Source of the DNA: an uncultured Chloroflexales bacterium
GTDB taxonomy: Bacteria > Chloroflexota > Chloroflexia > Chloroflexales > Chloroflexaceae
DNA length: 64,000 nucleotides
NCBI GenBank assembly: GCA_937902315.1
Contig: CALGUG010000007.1
Span: 62,001 to 126,000, forward strand
Reading direction: 5' to 3'
Position 1 is the first letter of the stretch; the number at the start of each line of letters is the position of its first letter. The translations under genes were made by a program, and so were the position numbers. Below are positions 1-9,263 of the stretch, piece by piece. Below the pieces are notes generated by a model. That model was not told the origin of the DNA and ran no database searches. It worked only from the letters and a program-made list of their open reading frames with translations.

Positions 1-117
1 AATGGTGATGCTGTAGCGCCTCGCTAGTAGGAGGGAAGGAGCTTTGGCCTTCGTCTTAGATGTAAGAAGTGAACACGCCACCAAGCGGCGGCGTGTTCGT
101 AGGGGGAAGGGAGGAAA

Positions 118-570
118 TTATTGTGTGGCGAGCGATAAAATCAGTTCTTTTTCGTCGGGATTGACGGGTGAGGCGACCATCATAACCGTGAGATTCTGCT
201 TACTCTTCTGCCAGTTGGCGGTTCGGAACCGATCATTGCTCTGATTAGCCTGCTCCATAATTCCGCTTACTAGATTGTTGGTGCCCCAACCATCGGCCTT
301 GAGTTTTTCATCGTAGAAGGCTTTAACATCGTCCCAGCTTGTATCGGCGGGCAGACTGAAGCCCTTTTGCTCGACCGAGCCACCAAGACCCAATTGACCT
401 CGGAAGGCGGCATCGGTCTGATTGTTGTCGGCGAGGGTATCGGCGATCACGCTTTCGCCCTCTTTCAACTCGACAGCGTCGGGATAAACCGGTAGATCGT
501 TAAGGCTTACTTTGGAACTTCCACCACAGGCAGCCAGTACAAAGAGAGATACTAACGCTAAGAGTGCCAT
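118..570 (-). CDS. Small lipoprotein of unknown function
   Basis: A 150-residue protein with a hydrophobic start and a lipobox (LAAC) with Cys at about residue 15, so it is predicted to be a lipid-anchored exoprotein. The mature part has a DVKAFYDEKLKADGW motif typical of small extracytoplasmic proteins in this group; I know no function for it. The ATG at 570 is the earliest possible start, because an in-frame TGA sits directly before it. There is no clear ribosome binding site and the signal peptide has almost no basic n-region. The stop of an upstream truncated frame (578-580) lies 7 nt before the start, so translational coupling or a damaged 5' end is possible. Confidence 0.75.
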   Translation of the reverse strand: MALLALVSLFVLAACGGSSKVSLNDLPVYPDAVELKEGESVIADTLADNNQTDAAFRGQLGLGGSVEQKGFSLPADTSWDDVKAFYDEKLKADGWGTNNLVSGIMEQANQSNDRFRTANWQKSKQNLTVMMVASPVNPDEKELILSLATQ

Positions 571-577
571 TCAGCGC

Positions 578-835
578 TCAATCGGCGAGCCGCGCCTGTT
601 TGAGGCGGCTTGGAGGCGCGGTTATCACTGCCCGAGCGAGCAGTTTGTCGAGCAAACCTTGGCTAAGCTCCCGCTCTTGAGCAGCGATCTGTTGTTCGCT
701 GCGCGGCCGTTCCTGGCACAGTCGCTCGAGCTCGCTGCTCCACCTCAACAAGATCTGATCTTGAGTTACTGATGCCGAAGCAGCTTGATCGCTGCTGTGT
801 TGTCGCCTGATACGCCTTTTACCTTATTGGCGGCG
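578..835 (-). pseudogene. 5'-truncated reading frame upstream of the lipoprotein gene
   Basis: On the minus strand the frame ending with TGA at 578-580 is open for about 80 codons. Its composition is charged and Q/E/R-rich with codon use like the real genes (for example WSSELERLCQERPRS and LLDKLLARAVITAPP). It contains no ATG, and a stop lies at about 835, just where a family A repeat begins. I read it as the 3' remnant of a gene cut off by the repeat. A chance frame is possible, since the opposite strand is also open here. Confidence 0.3.
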
Positions 836-891
836 AGCTTCCAAGCTCCCATTCGGCTTCTAGCGCGTCCGCCTTCGGCTATCAACATCCC
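827..891 (-). repeat. Family A dispersed repeat, copy 1
   Basis: The core, read on the minus strand, is at 864-881 with TAGCCGAAGGCGGACGCG. The GGCGG/CCGCC outer stem partner is at 829-833, and the loop contains GAATGG. It forms a minus/plus inverted pair with copy 2. Confidence 0.85.
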
Positions 892-909
892 CTCCTCGCA
901 AGTGAAGTG

Positions 910-1021
910 CTTATGCTGCCTTCGGCAGATGGATTTCGCGCTACTGCGCGAAATCTCACATAACACTTTCCCCTTTTGCGTTTTCTCACGTTGTGAGAGC
1001 ATTAAGCGAATTTGCTATCGC
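910..1021 (+). repeat. Family B dispersed repeat, relic with short palindrome
   Basis: Contains CTTCGGCAGA, then a 10-bp arm hairpin (GATTTCGCGC at 932-941, GCGCGAAATC at 946-955). After that come the family tail elements TTTCCCC, TTGCGTT and AAGCGAATTTGCTATC. It lies directly after family A copy 1, as at two other loci. Confidence 0.7.
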
Positions 1022-1357
1022 TAGGGCGCGTTTTTGATAAAACCGATAATTCCTTGGAAAAAGTTAAGTGATTTTACAAGCTCGATCGTCTCCCTTACTT
1101 TTTTGCGTATACTTTCGCTTCATAAGCTTATTGCCCTTTCCTTGCTTGTAAGAACACTCTTTGACCTCTATCGCGGGATCTACTAAGGTATGTACTATTA
1201 AATGAGGCTTAAGATTAATAATTGTTTTATTCTAACCAGTTATGCTATATAATCTGTTTCAAACGTTATTTTAAAAGCGAGATATCCGAAATTCATTTGT
1301 ATCGCAGCATTTTGGGGTGGCCTTTCGGCGCAGATAGAAGCGCGTTGCGGCGGGCAA

Positions 1358-1421
1358 GATGTTTGTAGCCGTAGGCGGACGCGCTTAGGATCTTCGTTGG
1401 GCTAGAGACCTTAACGCCAGC
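1358..1421 (+). repeat. Family A dispersed repeat, copy 2
   Basis: An exact 18-base core lies at 1366-1383. The inner arms TTAGGATCT and AGACCTTAA pair imperfectly, and the element ends at ACGCCAGCG. Confidence 0.85.
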
Positions 1422-1622
1422 GCGCAGAATGTATCAAAAGAATTTGCCATACATGGACCTGTTTCGTTTGTAATAGTTCGGAGATTTGACGACTATGTGA
1501 GCTTAATACCTGAGAGAGCCGGTCGCTTTGCGGGTGGTTTTATCCCAATTGAGCAGGTTCTTCCTATCCAACTATTGAGAAAGCAATACATGACGCATTT
1601 ACGTCCCTACTAAGGAGGACCC

Positions 1623-4600
1623 ATGTCTTTTTCTTCTCTGGTTTGTCTGCCAAGGAAAAACGCTATAACTCGAGCATCGCTTTTATTTGGATTGATGCTT
1701 GTTGTTGGATTATGCCTGGCTCCCTCTCAGGTATCTGCAGCTGGCATTGTCGTGACAACCACTGCTGATACGATCGATGCAGCAGCTAGCTGTTCTGGTG
1801 TTACGCTTGCCTCTCTGCCCGGCCCCGATGGCAAGGTGAGCTTGCGCGAGGCGATCTGTGCAGCCAACAGTAATCCTGGCTCTGATACGATCCTATTCAG
1901 TGTAAATGGCACCTTTTTCATTACTGGTACTGCAGGTGAGGAGGCGGGAGGTACAGGCGACTTTGATATTAAAGATAGCCTAACCATTCAGGGCAATGGA
2001 ACCAACAATACGATCATCGACGGAAACGAAATCGAGCGCATCTTCGATGTGTTCCCTACATCTGCTATCAGTTTTGAGCTCAGAGACCTGACACTTCAAA
2101 ACGGGGATACTCGTTCAGCATCGCTTAAAGAGGGCGGCGCTCTCTATTTACATAATAACGTCACCACTACCCTCACAAATTGTCGGATTATCAACAATTA
2201 TTCGGGCGCTAACGGAGCAGTGGAGAATCGTGGAACTCTGACAATCAATAATTGTTATTTTGCGAATAATAAAACCATTCCAGATTCAGGAACTGTTGTT
2301 GGTGGAGCGCTGCGCAATGCTGGCCAATTAACGATCAGCGATTCGACCTTTGAGAACAATACGGTTCATGGCGAAGGTGGAGCCATCGCTATCACAACCG
2401 CCTCAGGAGTGGAGGTACGTATCGAGAATACAACCTTCGCCAATAATCGAGCGCTTGTTACGGGCGGTGGCTTGGGCAATGGTGGAGCGATCGCTACGAC
2501 CGGCAATGAGGGTAGCATCATTATTACAAATAGCACGCTTTCGGGTAATTATGCCGATAATAATGGCGGTGCTATTTACCATGTTACTCCGGCTGGTACT
2601 CCTACAGGTAATCTTACCCTAACCAACGTTACGATCGCCAATAATTATGCAGATCAGGACAATAACAGTAGCGGCGTAGGTGGAGGTATTTATCAATCGC
2701 TTGCGAATACAATCTTATACAACAGCCTTGTAGCTGTGAATCTGCGCTCGACGAGCAGTTTTCGCGATGATATCAATGGTCTTGTGAACGCAAGCAGTTC
2801 GCATAACTTGGTGAGTGTCAATACTGGTTTAAGTGGAATCAGCAATGGTATCAACAATAATCTGATCGGCACATCAGCCAGCCCTGTCATTGCATTGCTC
2901 GGCCTCTTAGCAGACAATGGTGGTTCTACGCAGACCCATGCGATCTTGCAGAGTAGTCCTGCAGTTAATGCGGGTAATGATGCTACGTGTCCGCCTACCG
3001 ATCAGCGTGGGGTGCTTCGCGTTGCTATCTGTGATATTGGCGCTTTCGAATATGTGCCCGATACTACTCCGCCTGATACAGACATTACCAGTGGTCCGCC
3101 TAACCCGTCGACGGCTTCAACTGCAACATTCAGCTTTACTGGCACTGATAATGTTGGCGTGGTTAGCTACGAGTGCCGAATCGATAGCGCCTCTTTTGCA
3201 GCTTGTAGCAGCCCGTATAGCCATCCGACGGCCTTAGCCGACGGCTCGCATACCTTCGAAGTCCGTGCTGTCGATGGCGCAGGAAATCTTGATCCGACAC
3301 CAGCTTCGTATACATGGCTCATCGACACAACTCCACCGAATACAAACATTGATAGCGCTCCGAGCAGCCTAACGACGAACCCAAACGCAAGCTTTAGCTT
3401 TAGTGGCGACGACGGCAGCGGAACAGGTGTGGCGGGCTACCAGTGTCAGCTCGATGGTGCTGGATATACCGCTTGTACTAGCCCACAAAGCTATACGGGC
3501 TTGAGCGAAGGATCACATACCTTCGAGGTGCGCGCGCTCGATGCTGCGGGAAATGGTGATCCGACGCCAGCCTCGTATACATGGCTGATCGATACAACAG
3601 CGCCCGATACCACAATTGGCTCCAACCCAAGCGACCCGTCGGCCAGCCCTGATGCCAGCTTTAGTTTCACTGGCGACGATGGCGCTGGCAGCGGTGTGGC
3701 CAGCTTCGAGTGCCAACTCGATGGCGAAAGTTATGCGGCTTGTAGCAGCCCTCAGAGCTACACAGGTCTAAGCGATGGAACGCATACCTTCAGTGTGCGC
3801 GCGATCGATGCGCTAGGAAACGTCGATGCGACACCTGCCAGTTATACTTGGCTGGTCGACACAACAAGCCCAACGCTGCTTGTGAGTTCAGTTGTGAGCG
3901 GTGCAGTGAATGTCTCTCCGATCCCAGTACAGATCAGCTTTAGCGAAGCGGTTACTGGCTTTAGCGCTGCTGATGTCACTGTTACCAATGGCACGCTCGG
4001 CAACTTCACAGGCAGTGGCAGCGTTTACACCTTTGATGTGACGCCTACAACTCAAGGCAGCATTACGGTCGATGTCGGCGCTGGGGTCGCGAGCGATAAT
4101 GCTGGAAACCCCAATCTGGCTGCAGCGCAGTGGTCGATCATCTACGACACAACTGCTCCGAGCGTGACGGTCGAGCAAGCGGCTAGCCAAAGCGATCCCA
4201 CCAATCTCTCGCCGATCAGCTTTACGGTGACCTTTAGTGAAGATGTTATCGGGTTTGATGACCCAAGCAGCGATCTGCTGATCAGTGGAAGCGCTGGCGC
4301 GACCACAGCCAGTATCACGGGGAGCGGCAGCAGCTACACGGTACAAGTAAGCGGAATGACCAGCGTAGGCGATGTTGTGCTCAGCGTTCCGGCGGGCGCG
4401 GCCAGCGATCTGGCGGGCAACCCGAACACAGCTTCAACCAGCGTCGATAATACGGTTAGCTTCGATAGCGTTGCACCAGTCGCAACTGGCATCGCGCGAG
4501 TCGATGCGAATCCGACCAATGCTGCTAGCGTTGCCTTTGAAGTGACCTTCAGCAAAGCGGTCTTCAATGTTGATGCCAGCGATTTCTCCATTGTAAGCAC

Positions 4601-5744
4601 AGGTATCACCGGGGCAAGCATTACCTCAGTGAGTGGCAGCGCAACAACCTGGACTGTCAGCGTCGACACGGGGACGGGCAGTGGTACGCTGCGGCTCGAT
4701 CTGCTTAACGACGGCAGTATTGTTGATGGCACCAACAATCCCTTAACGGCTGGCTTTACAAGCGGTCAGAGCTATACCATCGATAGAGCTGCGCCTGTGG
4801 TGAGCAATCTCGTGGTGCCAAGCGTGATCGCCGATACTAGCAGTCTGAGCTTTACAGTACGTATCAGCGATACAACGGCAGTATTGCGTAGCAGTATCGT
4901 TGATGGTCTCTTCAATGTTACTGGCCCGAACGGCTACGATCAAATAGTCAGCGTTGTTGAAGTAACGCCTAACAGCGATGGATCGCCTTTGAGCGTTCTC
5001 CTAAGCATTCCCGCTCCGGGCAGTAGCTGGGATGCTGCCGATGATGGAAGCTATAGCATTCAACTGCTGGGCGATCAGCTCCAAGATACCCTTGGCAATA
5101 GGACGCAAGCCGCGCTTGTTGGCAGCTTTACAGTGAGTTTGACCAAACCTACCTATACGGTTTACTTGCCGCTGGTTAGCAACAAGGATGTGCCTAAAGC
5201 AGATCTGGTTGGCAAGCTGGAATTGCGGCCTAACAAGCGGCAATTCAGCGCTGGCGAGCAGCTCGATTTCGCGATTACGATCAGCAACCAAGGTGATGCA
5301 CCAGCTAGCGGCTTCTGGGTCGATCTGATGATCAATCCAAAGACCCAAGCGGGCCAGCCCAAAGGTGCTTGGAACGATAACTGTTCGCTCCAGCCCTGTT
5401 ACGGTTTGGCCTGGTTTGTTGAAGAGCCGCTCGCTCCGGGCCAGCAGATCGTTTTGTCGGCCAGCACACGTAGAGCAGACTATTCGAACTGGCCCGGCTT
5501 CTTTGCAGCAGGCACGACCGATCTCTACCTTGTGATCGATAGTTGGGGCCCACAGGGTGCTACCAGCCTGATTGATGAGAAGGACGAGAGCAATAACATT
5601 GCGCATCTGGGTGGGCTGCAAGTGCTGGCGAATCCCAGTTTTGTAGCGCCTAGCTCAACTTCAATTGCTCAAATCCCAGCTTCATCGGCTCAGATCTGTG
5701 TGCCGAGCGGCTGCCGTCCTTTGCCAGCTAACCTTCGCCGATAG
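1623..5744 (+). CDS. CSLREA/parallel beta-helix exoprotein with Ig-like and CARDB-like domains
   Basis: A 1373-residue secreted protein; a strong AAGGAGG lies 5 bases before the ATG. The signal peptide ends near residue 40 (SQVSAA). The CSLREA signature (KVSLREAICAANS) follows at about residues 69-82, then asparagine-rich beta-helix turns to about residue 440 (repeated ITNSTLSGN-type motifs). Three repeats of about 90 residues start near 479, 569 and 659, each carrying an SHTFEVRA-type motif and ending in SYTWLIDTT-like sequence. Further bacterial Ig-like beta-sandwiches run to about 1165. A VYLPLV motif sits near 1180, followed by a CARDB-like domain (about 1187-1320) and a short tail. Probably a cell-surface or secreted adhesive protein. 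No catalytic site is evident. Confidence 0.9.
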   Translation: MSFSSLVCLPRKNAITRASLLFGLMLVVGLCLAPSQVSAAGIVVTTTADTIDAAASCSGVTLASLPGPDGKVSLREAICAANSNPGSDTILFSVNGTFFITGTAGEEAGGTGDFDIKDSLTIQGNGTNNTIIDGNEIERIFDVFPTSAISFELRDLTLQNGDTRSASLKEGGALYLHNNVTTTLTNCRIINNYSGANGAVENRGTLTINNCYFANNKTIPDSGTVVGGALRNAGQLTISDSTFENNTVHGEGGAIAITTASGVEVRIENTTFANNRALVTGGGLGNGGAIATTGNEGSIIITNSTLSGNYADNNGGAIYHVTPAGTPTGNLTLTNVTIANNYADQDNNSSGVGGGIYQSLANTILYNSLVAVNLRSTSSFRDDINGLVNASSSHNLVSVNTGLSGISNGINNNLIGTSASPVIALLGLLADNGGSTQTHAILQSSPAVNAGNDATCPPTDQRGVLRVAICDIGAFEYVPDTTPPDTDITSGPPNPSTASTATFSFTGTDNVGVVSYECRIDSASFAACSSPYSHPTALADGSHTFEVRAVDGAGNLDPTPASYTWLIDTTPPNTNIDSAPSSLTTNPNASFSFSGDDGSGTGVAGYQCQLDGAGYTACTSPQSYTGLSEGSHTFEVRALDAAGNGDPTPASYTWLIDTTAPDTTIGSNPSDPSASPDASFSFTGDDGAGSGVASFECQLDGESYAACSSPQSYTGLSDGTHTFSVRAIDALGNVDATPASYTWLVDTTSPTLLVSSVVSGAVNVSPIPVQISFSEAVTGFSAADVTVTNGTLGNFTGSGSVYTFDVTPTTQGSITVDVGAGVASDNAGNPNLAAAQWSIIYDTTAPSVTVEQAASQSDPTNLSPISFTVTFSEDVIGFDDPSSDLLISGSAGATTASITGSGSSYTVQVSGMTSVGDVVLSVPAGAASDLAGNPNTASTSVDNTVSFDSVAPVATGIARVDANPTNAASVAFEVTFSKAVFNVDASDFSIVSTGITGASITSVSGSATTWTVSVDTGTGSGTLRLDLLNDGSIVDGTNNPLTAGFTSGQSYTIDRAAPVVSNLVVPSVIADTSSLSFTVRISDTTAVLRSSIVDGLFNVTGPNGYDQIVSVVEVTPNSDGSPLSVLLSIPAPGSSWDAADDGSYSIQLLGDQLQDTLGNRTQAALVGSFTVSLTKPTYTVYLPLVSNKDVPKADLVGKLELRPNKRQFSAGEQLDFAITISNQGDAPASGFWVDLMINPKTQAGQPKGAWNDNCSLQPCYGLAWFVEEPLAPGQQIVLSASTRRADYSNWPGFFAAGTTDLYLVIDSWGPQGATSLIDEKDESNNIAHLGGLQVLANPSFVAPSSTSIAQIPASSAQICVPSGCRPLPANLRR

Positions 5745-5780
5745 CACATGCGATTGTTTCGGCTGACTAGCAGCTAACTC

Positions 5781-5862
5781 TTGAGAGAGATTTCACATCA
5801 TAACGCGAAATCTCTCTCAACGCTTTTGCAGACTGTTTGTGGCTATGCCAAATCTGTTTACT
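5781..5862 (+). repeat. Family B relic: palindrome with tail
   Basis: The arms TTGAGAGAGATTTC (5781-5794) and GAAATCTCTCTCAA (5807-5820) are perfectly complementary. The inner part of the palindrome has diverged. A short family B tail (CCAAATCTGTTTAC) follows. It lies downstream of the exoprotein gene and could act as a terminator. Confidence 0.65.
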
Positions 5863-5942
5863 TTCTTCAGATTGCTGCGGCAGGGAGCCGATCGCCGGAG
5901 CATGAGCCTGATGAGCGGGATGTGCTTGAGGGTGAGGATTAC

Positions 5943-5979
5943 AAAGGCTGGCTTAGAGAGCATCCTCTAGCCAGCCTTT
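5943..5979. terminator. Bidirectional terminator hairpin
   Basis: The stem AAAGGCTGGCT-TAGAG / CTCTA-GCCAGCCTTT has one bulge. It is flanked by A and T runs and lies 15 bases beyond the stop of the minus-strand flavoprotein gene at 5995, between convergent genes. Confidence 0.75.
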
Positions 5980-5994
5980 TGGGTTGCAAGCGCT

Positions 5995-6894
5995 TTAGCG
6001 AGCGCGCTCTTTGGCGACCAGTTCGCGCGTGGCGGGGGCGATCTGGCTGGCGAACAGCTCGATCATGTAGGGATCGTCGGCTGCCAAAATAAAGGCGCTG
6101 ATGCCGTGGTTGATTGTCAGATCGGCCAGATCTTCGACCCACTGCTCGGGCGGGCCGATCAGCAATCCGCCGCGCTGCTGGCTCAACTGACCGCCGATAT
6201 TGAGCAGGCGCCGGATCTCGCGCGGGTCGCGCCCGACTTTGGCCGCGCCCTCGTCGATGTACTCGTTCATAGTGTCGATCTCGGCCGTTCCGCCCTTGAG
6301 ATAGGCCAGCGAAGGCAGCGAGCCGTCGGCCAGCCGCCCGACCATGCGTAGGATACGCGGCTTATAGGCGCCGACCCAGATATTGATCTTGTGGGCAGGT
6401 TCGGGGCCGCGCTTGATCCCTTTGACGCTGTAAAAGTCGCCCTCGAACCTGACTCGATCGGGCTTATCGGTGTCCCAGATCTCTTTGATGATCTTGATGC
6501 CCTCTTCGAGCGCTTGAATCGATTCGCCCGGGGTGCGGCGCGGCCCGCCCATGGCTGCGATCGCATCCCAAAATCCTCCGGCGCCGATGCCGAGTTCGAA
6601 GCGTCCGCCGCTCAGTCGGTCGAGCGAGGCCGCAGCGCGTGCAACCACTGCAGGTTGGCGCAGGGGCAGGTTGAGTACGTTGCTGCTGATATGGGCGTGC
6701 TGGGTGCGCGCCGCAACATACGACATCAGTGTCCATGTGTCGTGGAAGCTCGCTTGATAGGGATGGTCTTGGAAGGAGATCAAGTCGAGCCCAGCTTTAT
6801 CGGCGAGCATGGCAAGGTTGACCGCTTGCTGCTCGGGCTTGGCGATCGGCGTAATAAATGCGCCGAATAATAGATCGTGACCATAATCGCTCAT
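5995..6894 (-). CDS. LLM-class (luciferase-like) flavin-dependent oxidoreductase
   Basis: A 299-residue protein of the bacterial luciferase-like TIM-barrel family, which uses FMN or F420 to oxidise or reduce small organic substrates. Family features include LISFQDHPYQ near the N-terminus, the GGRFELGIGAG segment and KINIWVGAYKPRILR. It resembles the N-terminal half of the next gene upstream, so the pair looks like a tandem duplication. Its ATG overlaps the stop of that gene by one base (TAATG), showing a translationally coupled operon. The substrate cannot be told from sequence. Expression is probably governed by the MarR operators at 9190-9225. Confidence 0.9.
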   Translation of the reverse strand: MSDYGHDLLFGAFITPIAKPEQQAVNLAMLADKAGLDLISFQDHPYQASFHDTWTLMSYVAARTQHAHISSNVLNLPLRQPAVVARAAASLDRLSGGRFELGIGAGGFWDAIAAMGGPRRTPGESIQALEEGIKIIKEIWDTDKPDRVRFEGDFYSVKGIKRGPEPAHKINIWVGAYKPRILRMVGRLADGSLPSLAYLKGGTAEIDTMNEYIDEGAAKVGRDPREIRRLLNIGGQLSQQRGGLLIGPPEQWVEDLADLTINHGISAFILAADDPYMIELFASQIAPATRELVAKERAR

Positions 6895-9173
6895 TATCGT
6901 GCTCCCTTCAACTCTGCAACCTCCTCGCTGGCGACATTGAAGTTGTCGCGGAAGAGATTTTCAGGGTCATATTGCTGTTTGAGCGCTCGTAAGCGTTCTA
7001 GGGTCGCGGGCGGGAAGGCATCGTGAATGCGTTCCGGGCTCGTGTCGCTGTCGAAATTGGTGTACAAACCTGTAAAGTACGGGTAGAGCTTGGCCCACTG
7101 CTGGTTCAGATAGTCGCGCCTGCCGCCCATAGCAGAGACGGCGAAGTTGGCCGAGCGGTGGGGGTAGGCGGTCGCATCGGGGCTGACATCGCTGACCGCG
7201 CCGCCGACCGCGCGGATCTGGAAGAAGTAGGTCGCTCCGCTCTTAAAGAACCTCTCGGCCTCTTGGGCGAAGGCGGGCGTGATATGTTCGAGCAGGCCCG
7301 AACGTGAGCTTGGCTCGCCTTGGCCGTTGTGATCGGTGTCTTGGGCGTTTTCGATGATGTTGGCGTATGAGCTGATATAGACGTCGTGCTGATAGAGCGG
7401 CGCGATCTCGGCCATGGGCTGCAAGAGGCGCAGGATGGTCTGCTCATCCTCGCTATCGATCATGGTCATAGCCATGGCGATCGCTGGCTGTCTGATGCGA
7501 GCCGGAGCCATGGTCAAGAAGCTGGTCAGCTCGCGCGGTGACTCCTCGACGAGCTTGCCCCAGCGCTCCATCAACTGGGCGGTGTTGCTAGCATCGAAGA
7601 TAAACTGTGCCCAGGCTACGTTGCGCACCGGATCGGCCTGGAACTCGAACGATGTAACAATGCCCAAGTTGGCACCCGCGCCGCGCACACCCCAGAACAG
7701 CTCGGGGTTCTCTGTTTCGCTGGCGCGCATCACCGAACCGTCGGCCAGCACGATCTCGACCGCGCGAATATGGTCGATCGTCAGGCCGTATTTGCGCGAC
7801 ATAAAGCCGATGCCGCCCGCCGTGGCCAGACCTCCCACACCGACGCCGCCGTAGTCGCCCGAGGTGATCGCCCAGCCGTAGGGTTCGAGCGCACGCGCGA
7901 CCTGCATCCAACGCGCGCCCGGGCCGACCCGAACGCGGCGCGTTGCGATGTCGAGCACTTCGATGCTGTTCATCGCTCCAAGGTCGATCACGAGGCCGCC
8001 GTCGTTGGTCGAGCGTCCGCTGATGCCGTGGCCGCCGCTGCGCACCGAGAGCGGTAGATCACGATGGCGACGTGCATAGTTAACCGCCTCGACCACTTCG
8101 GCCGTGTTGCGCGGTCGCAAAACCAGACCCGGTGCGCCGCCGCGCATATAGGTCGACTTCACGCGGGCATAGTTCACATCGCCCGGCTCGACAGCGCTGC
8201 CCACCAAAGAGGCAGGGATGCCGTCGTAGTCGATTCCGGGCCGTCGCTTGGCGCGAATCGCAGCAGGACGCATGACCGTGCCACTAAAGGCCTGTGGATC
8301 GTGCAGCAGCACCGCCTCGCGCAAGGCCGGAATCACCTCGCGGGCGAAGGTTGCCAGATCGCTCTGCTTGTCGCTCACCAGCAGCAGACCGCTGATGCCC
8401 TGTAGCACAAAGGGTACCAGATCCTCGACCCACTGCTGGGGCGAGCCGCTCAGCAAGCCGTTTTTGCCATCGCCGAAGCTGCCGCGCAGCATCAGAAAGC
8501 GCCGGATCTCGCGCGGGTCGCGGCCCACCTGTTGGGCGGCGTTGTCGATCTGGCTCTGTGCCCAAAGCAAGGCATCGAGCGACAACTGCTCGTCGTAGAT
8601 CCAACCTTCGGCCTTCTGACCCACGAGGCGCAAGATCTCTGGGCTGCTGCCACTCAGCCAAAAGGGAATCTCGTGGCGAGGGTAGGGGCCGCGCTGCAGG
8701 CCGTTGGTGCGATAGTGTTTGCCGTTGAAGCGTACTGCGCCGTTCTTGCTGCCATCCCACATCTCACGAATCAGATCGATCGTCTCGTTCAGTTGCTCGA
8801 ACAGCTCCTGTTGCGAGCGCAGCTCTTGGCCCAGTTCGACCAGACCATCGTACTCGCCTTCAATGCTGCGGAAGGCCAGCGCGAGTCGTCCGTTCGAGAG
8901 CAGATCGAGGCTGGCCGCTGCGTGTGTCAGCACGCTAGGCAGTTGCACGCTCGGCATCAGCGTGACGCTCAGCCCGATCCGTTCGGTTTGGGCCGCGATC
9001 CAAGTCAAGAGGCTCCAACTTTCGAGCTGGTCCTCGTAAGGGCGATCGTTGATATGTATCAGGTCAAAACCAAGTTCTTCGCTTTTACGCGCTAGATCGA
9101 CCAATTCCTGCTCGTTGCCGCTCTGAGCTGGCAGGCTGGTACCAAATAGTATTGGATGTCCATAGTTTGCCAT
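6894..9173 (-). CDS. Fusion of LLM-class flavoprotein with berberine-bridge-type FAD oxidoreductase
   Basis: A 759-residue two-enzyme fusion. Residues 1 to about 300 are a luciferase-like TIM barrel similar to the downstream gene. Residues about 320-759 are a PCMH-type FAD-binding oxidoreductase with a BBE C-terminus (YDPENLFRDNF). SVRSGGHGISG carries the His expected to bind FAD covalently. The usual cysteine of bicovalent enzymes is absent: the loop reads TSGDYGGVGVGG, so attachment is at most monocovalent. I chose the ATG at 9173 (MANYGHPILF) over one 33 bases upstream, because it matches the paralogue's start and has AAAGGA in front. The role is unknown; oxidation of hydrophobic or xenobiotic compounds would fit the MarR control. 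Confidence 0.88.
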   Translation of the reverse strand: MANYGHPILFGTSLPAQSGNEQELVDLARKSEELGFDLIHINDRPYEDQLESWSLLTWIAAQTERIGLSVTLMPSVQLPSVLTHAAASLDLLSNGRLALAFRSIEGEYDGLVELGQELRSQQELFEQLNETIDLIREMWDGSKNGAVRFNGKHYRTNGLQRGPYPRHEIPFWLSGSSPEILRLVGQKAEGWIYDEQLSLDALLWAQSQIDNAAQQVGRDPREIRRFLMLRGSFGDGKNGLLSGSPQQWVEDLVPFVLQGISGLLLVSDKQSDLATFAREVIPALREAVLLHDPQAFSGTVMRPAAIRAKRRPGIDYDGIPASLVGSAVEPGDVNYARVKSTYMRGGAPGLVLRPRNTAEVVEAVNYARRHRDLPLSVRSGGHGISGRSTNDGGLVIDLGAMNSIEVLDIATRRVRVGPGARWMQVARALEPYGWAITSGDYGGVGVGGLATAGGIGFMSRKYGLTIDHIRAVEIVLADGSVMRASETENPELFWGVRGAGANLGIVTSFEFQADPVRNVAWAQFIFDASNTAQLMERWGKLVEESPRELTSFLTMAPARIRQPAIAMAMTMIDSEDEQTILRLLQPMAEIAPLYQHDVYISSYANIIENAQDTDHNGQGEPSSRSGLLEHITPAFAQEAERFFKSGATYFFQIRAVGGAVSDVSPDATAYPHRSANFAVSAMGGRRDYLNQQWAKLYPYFTGLYTNFDSDTSPERIHDAFPPATLERLRALKQQYDPENLFRDNFNVASEEVAELKGAR

Positions 9174-9189
9174 GGTATAATCCTTTTTA

Positions 9190-9225
9190 GTTGATTTATC
9201 AACCAATTAGGTTGATGCATCAACC
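9190..9225. promoter_or_regulatory. Two palindromic operators between the flavoprotein operon and the MarR gene
   Basis: A perfect 16-bp palindrome, GGTTGATGCATCAACC, lies at 9210-9225. A second inverted repeat, GTTGATTTATCAAC, lies at 9190-9203. A minus-strand -10 box TATAAT (complement of 9226-9231) abuts the first palindrome, so a bound repressor would cover the start of the flavoprotein transcript. The obvious candidate is the divergent MarR protein, which would also control itself. Confidence 0.75.
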
Positions 9226-9263
9226 ATTATAGCACAAGAATTACAAATTGCTAGAGTGTTCAA

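Larger units (their letters stand above)
571..1622. other. Intergenic region with repeats, no intact gene
   Basis: Holds the truncated frame next to the lipoprotein, a family A copy (minus) at 827-891, a family B relic at 910-1021, an AT-rich stretch (about 1040-1320), and a family A copy (plus) at 1358-1421. The last 200 bases form the upstream region of the large exoprotein gene. I see no tRNA or other RNA gene. Confidence 0.7.

Noticed and set aside
512..772. 86-codon plus-strand frame after the lipoprotein gene
   Set aside because: It starts inside the lipoprotein gene on the other strand and has no ribosome binding site. The minus frame here looks at least as gene-like.
5001..5621. 206-codon minus-strand frame
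   Set aside because: Antisense to the CARDB-like end of the exoprotein. No family motif, no RBS.
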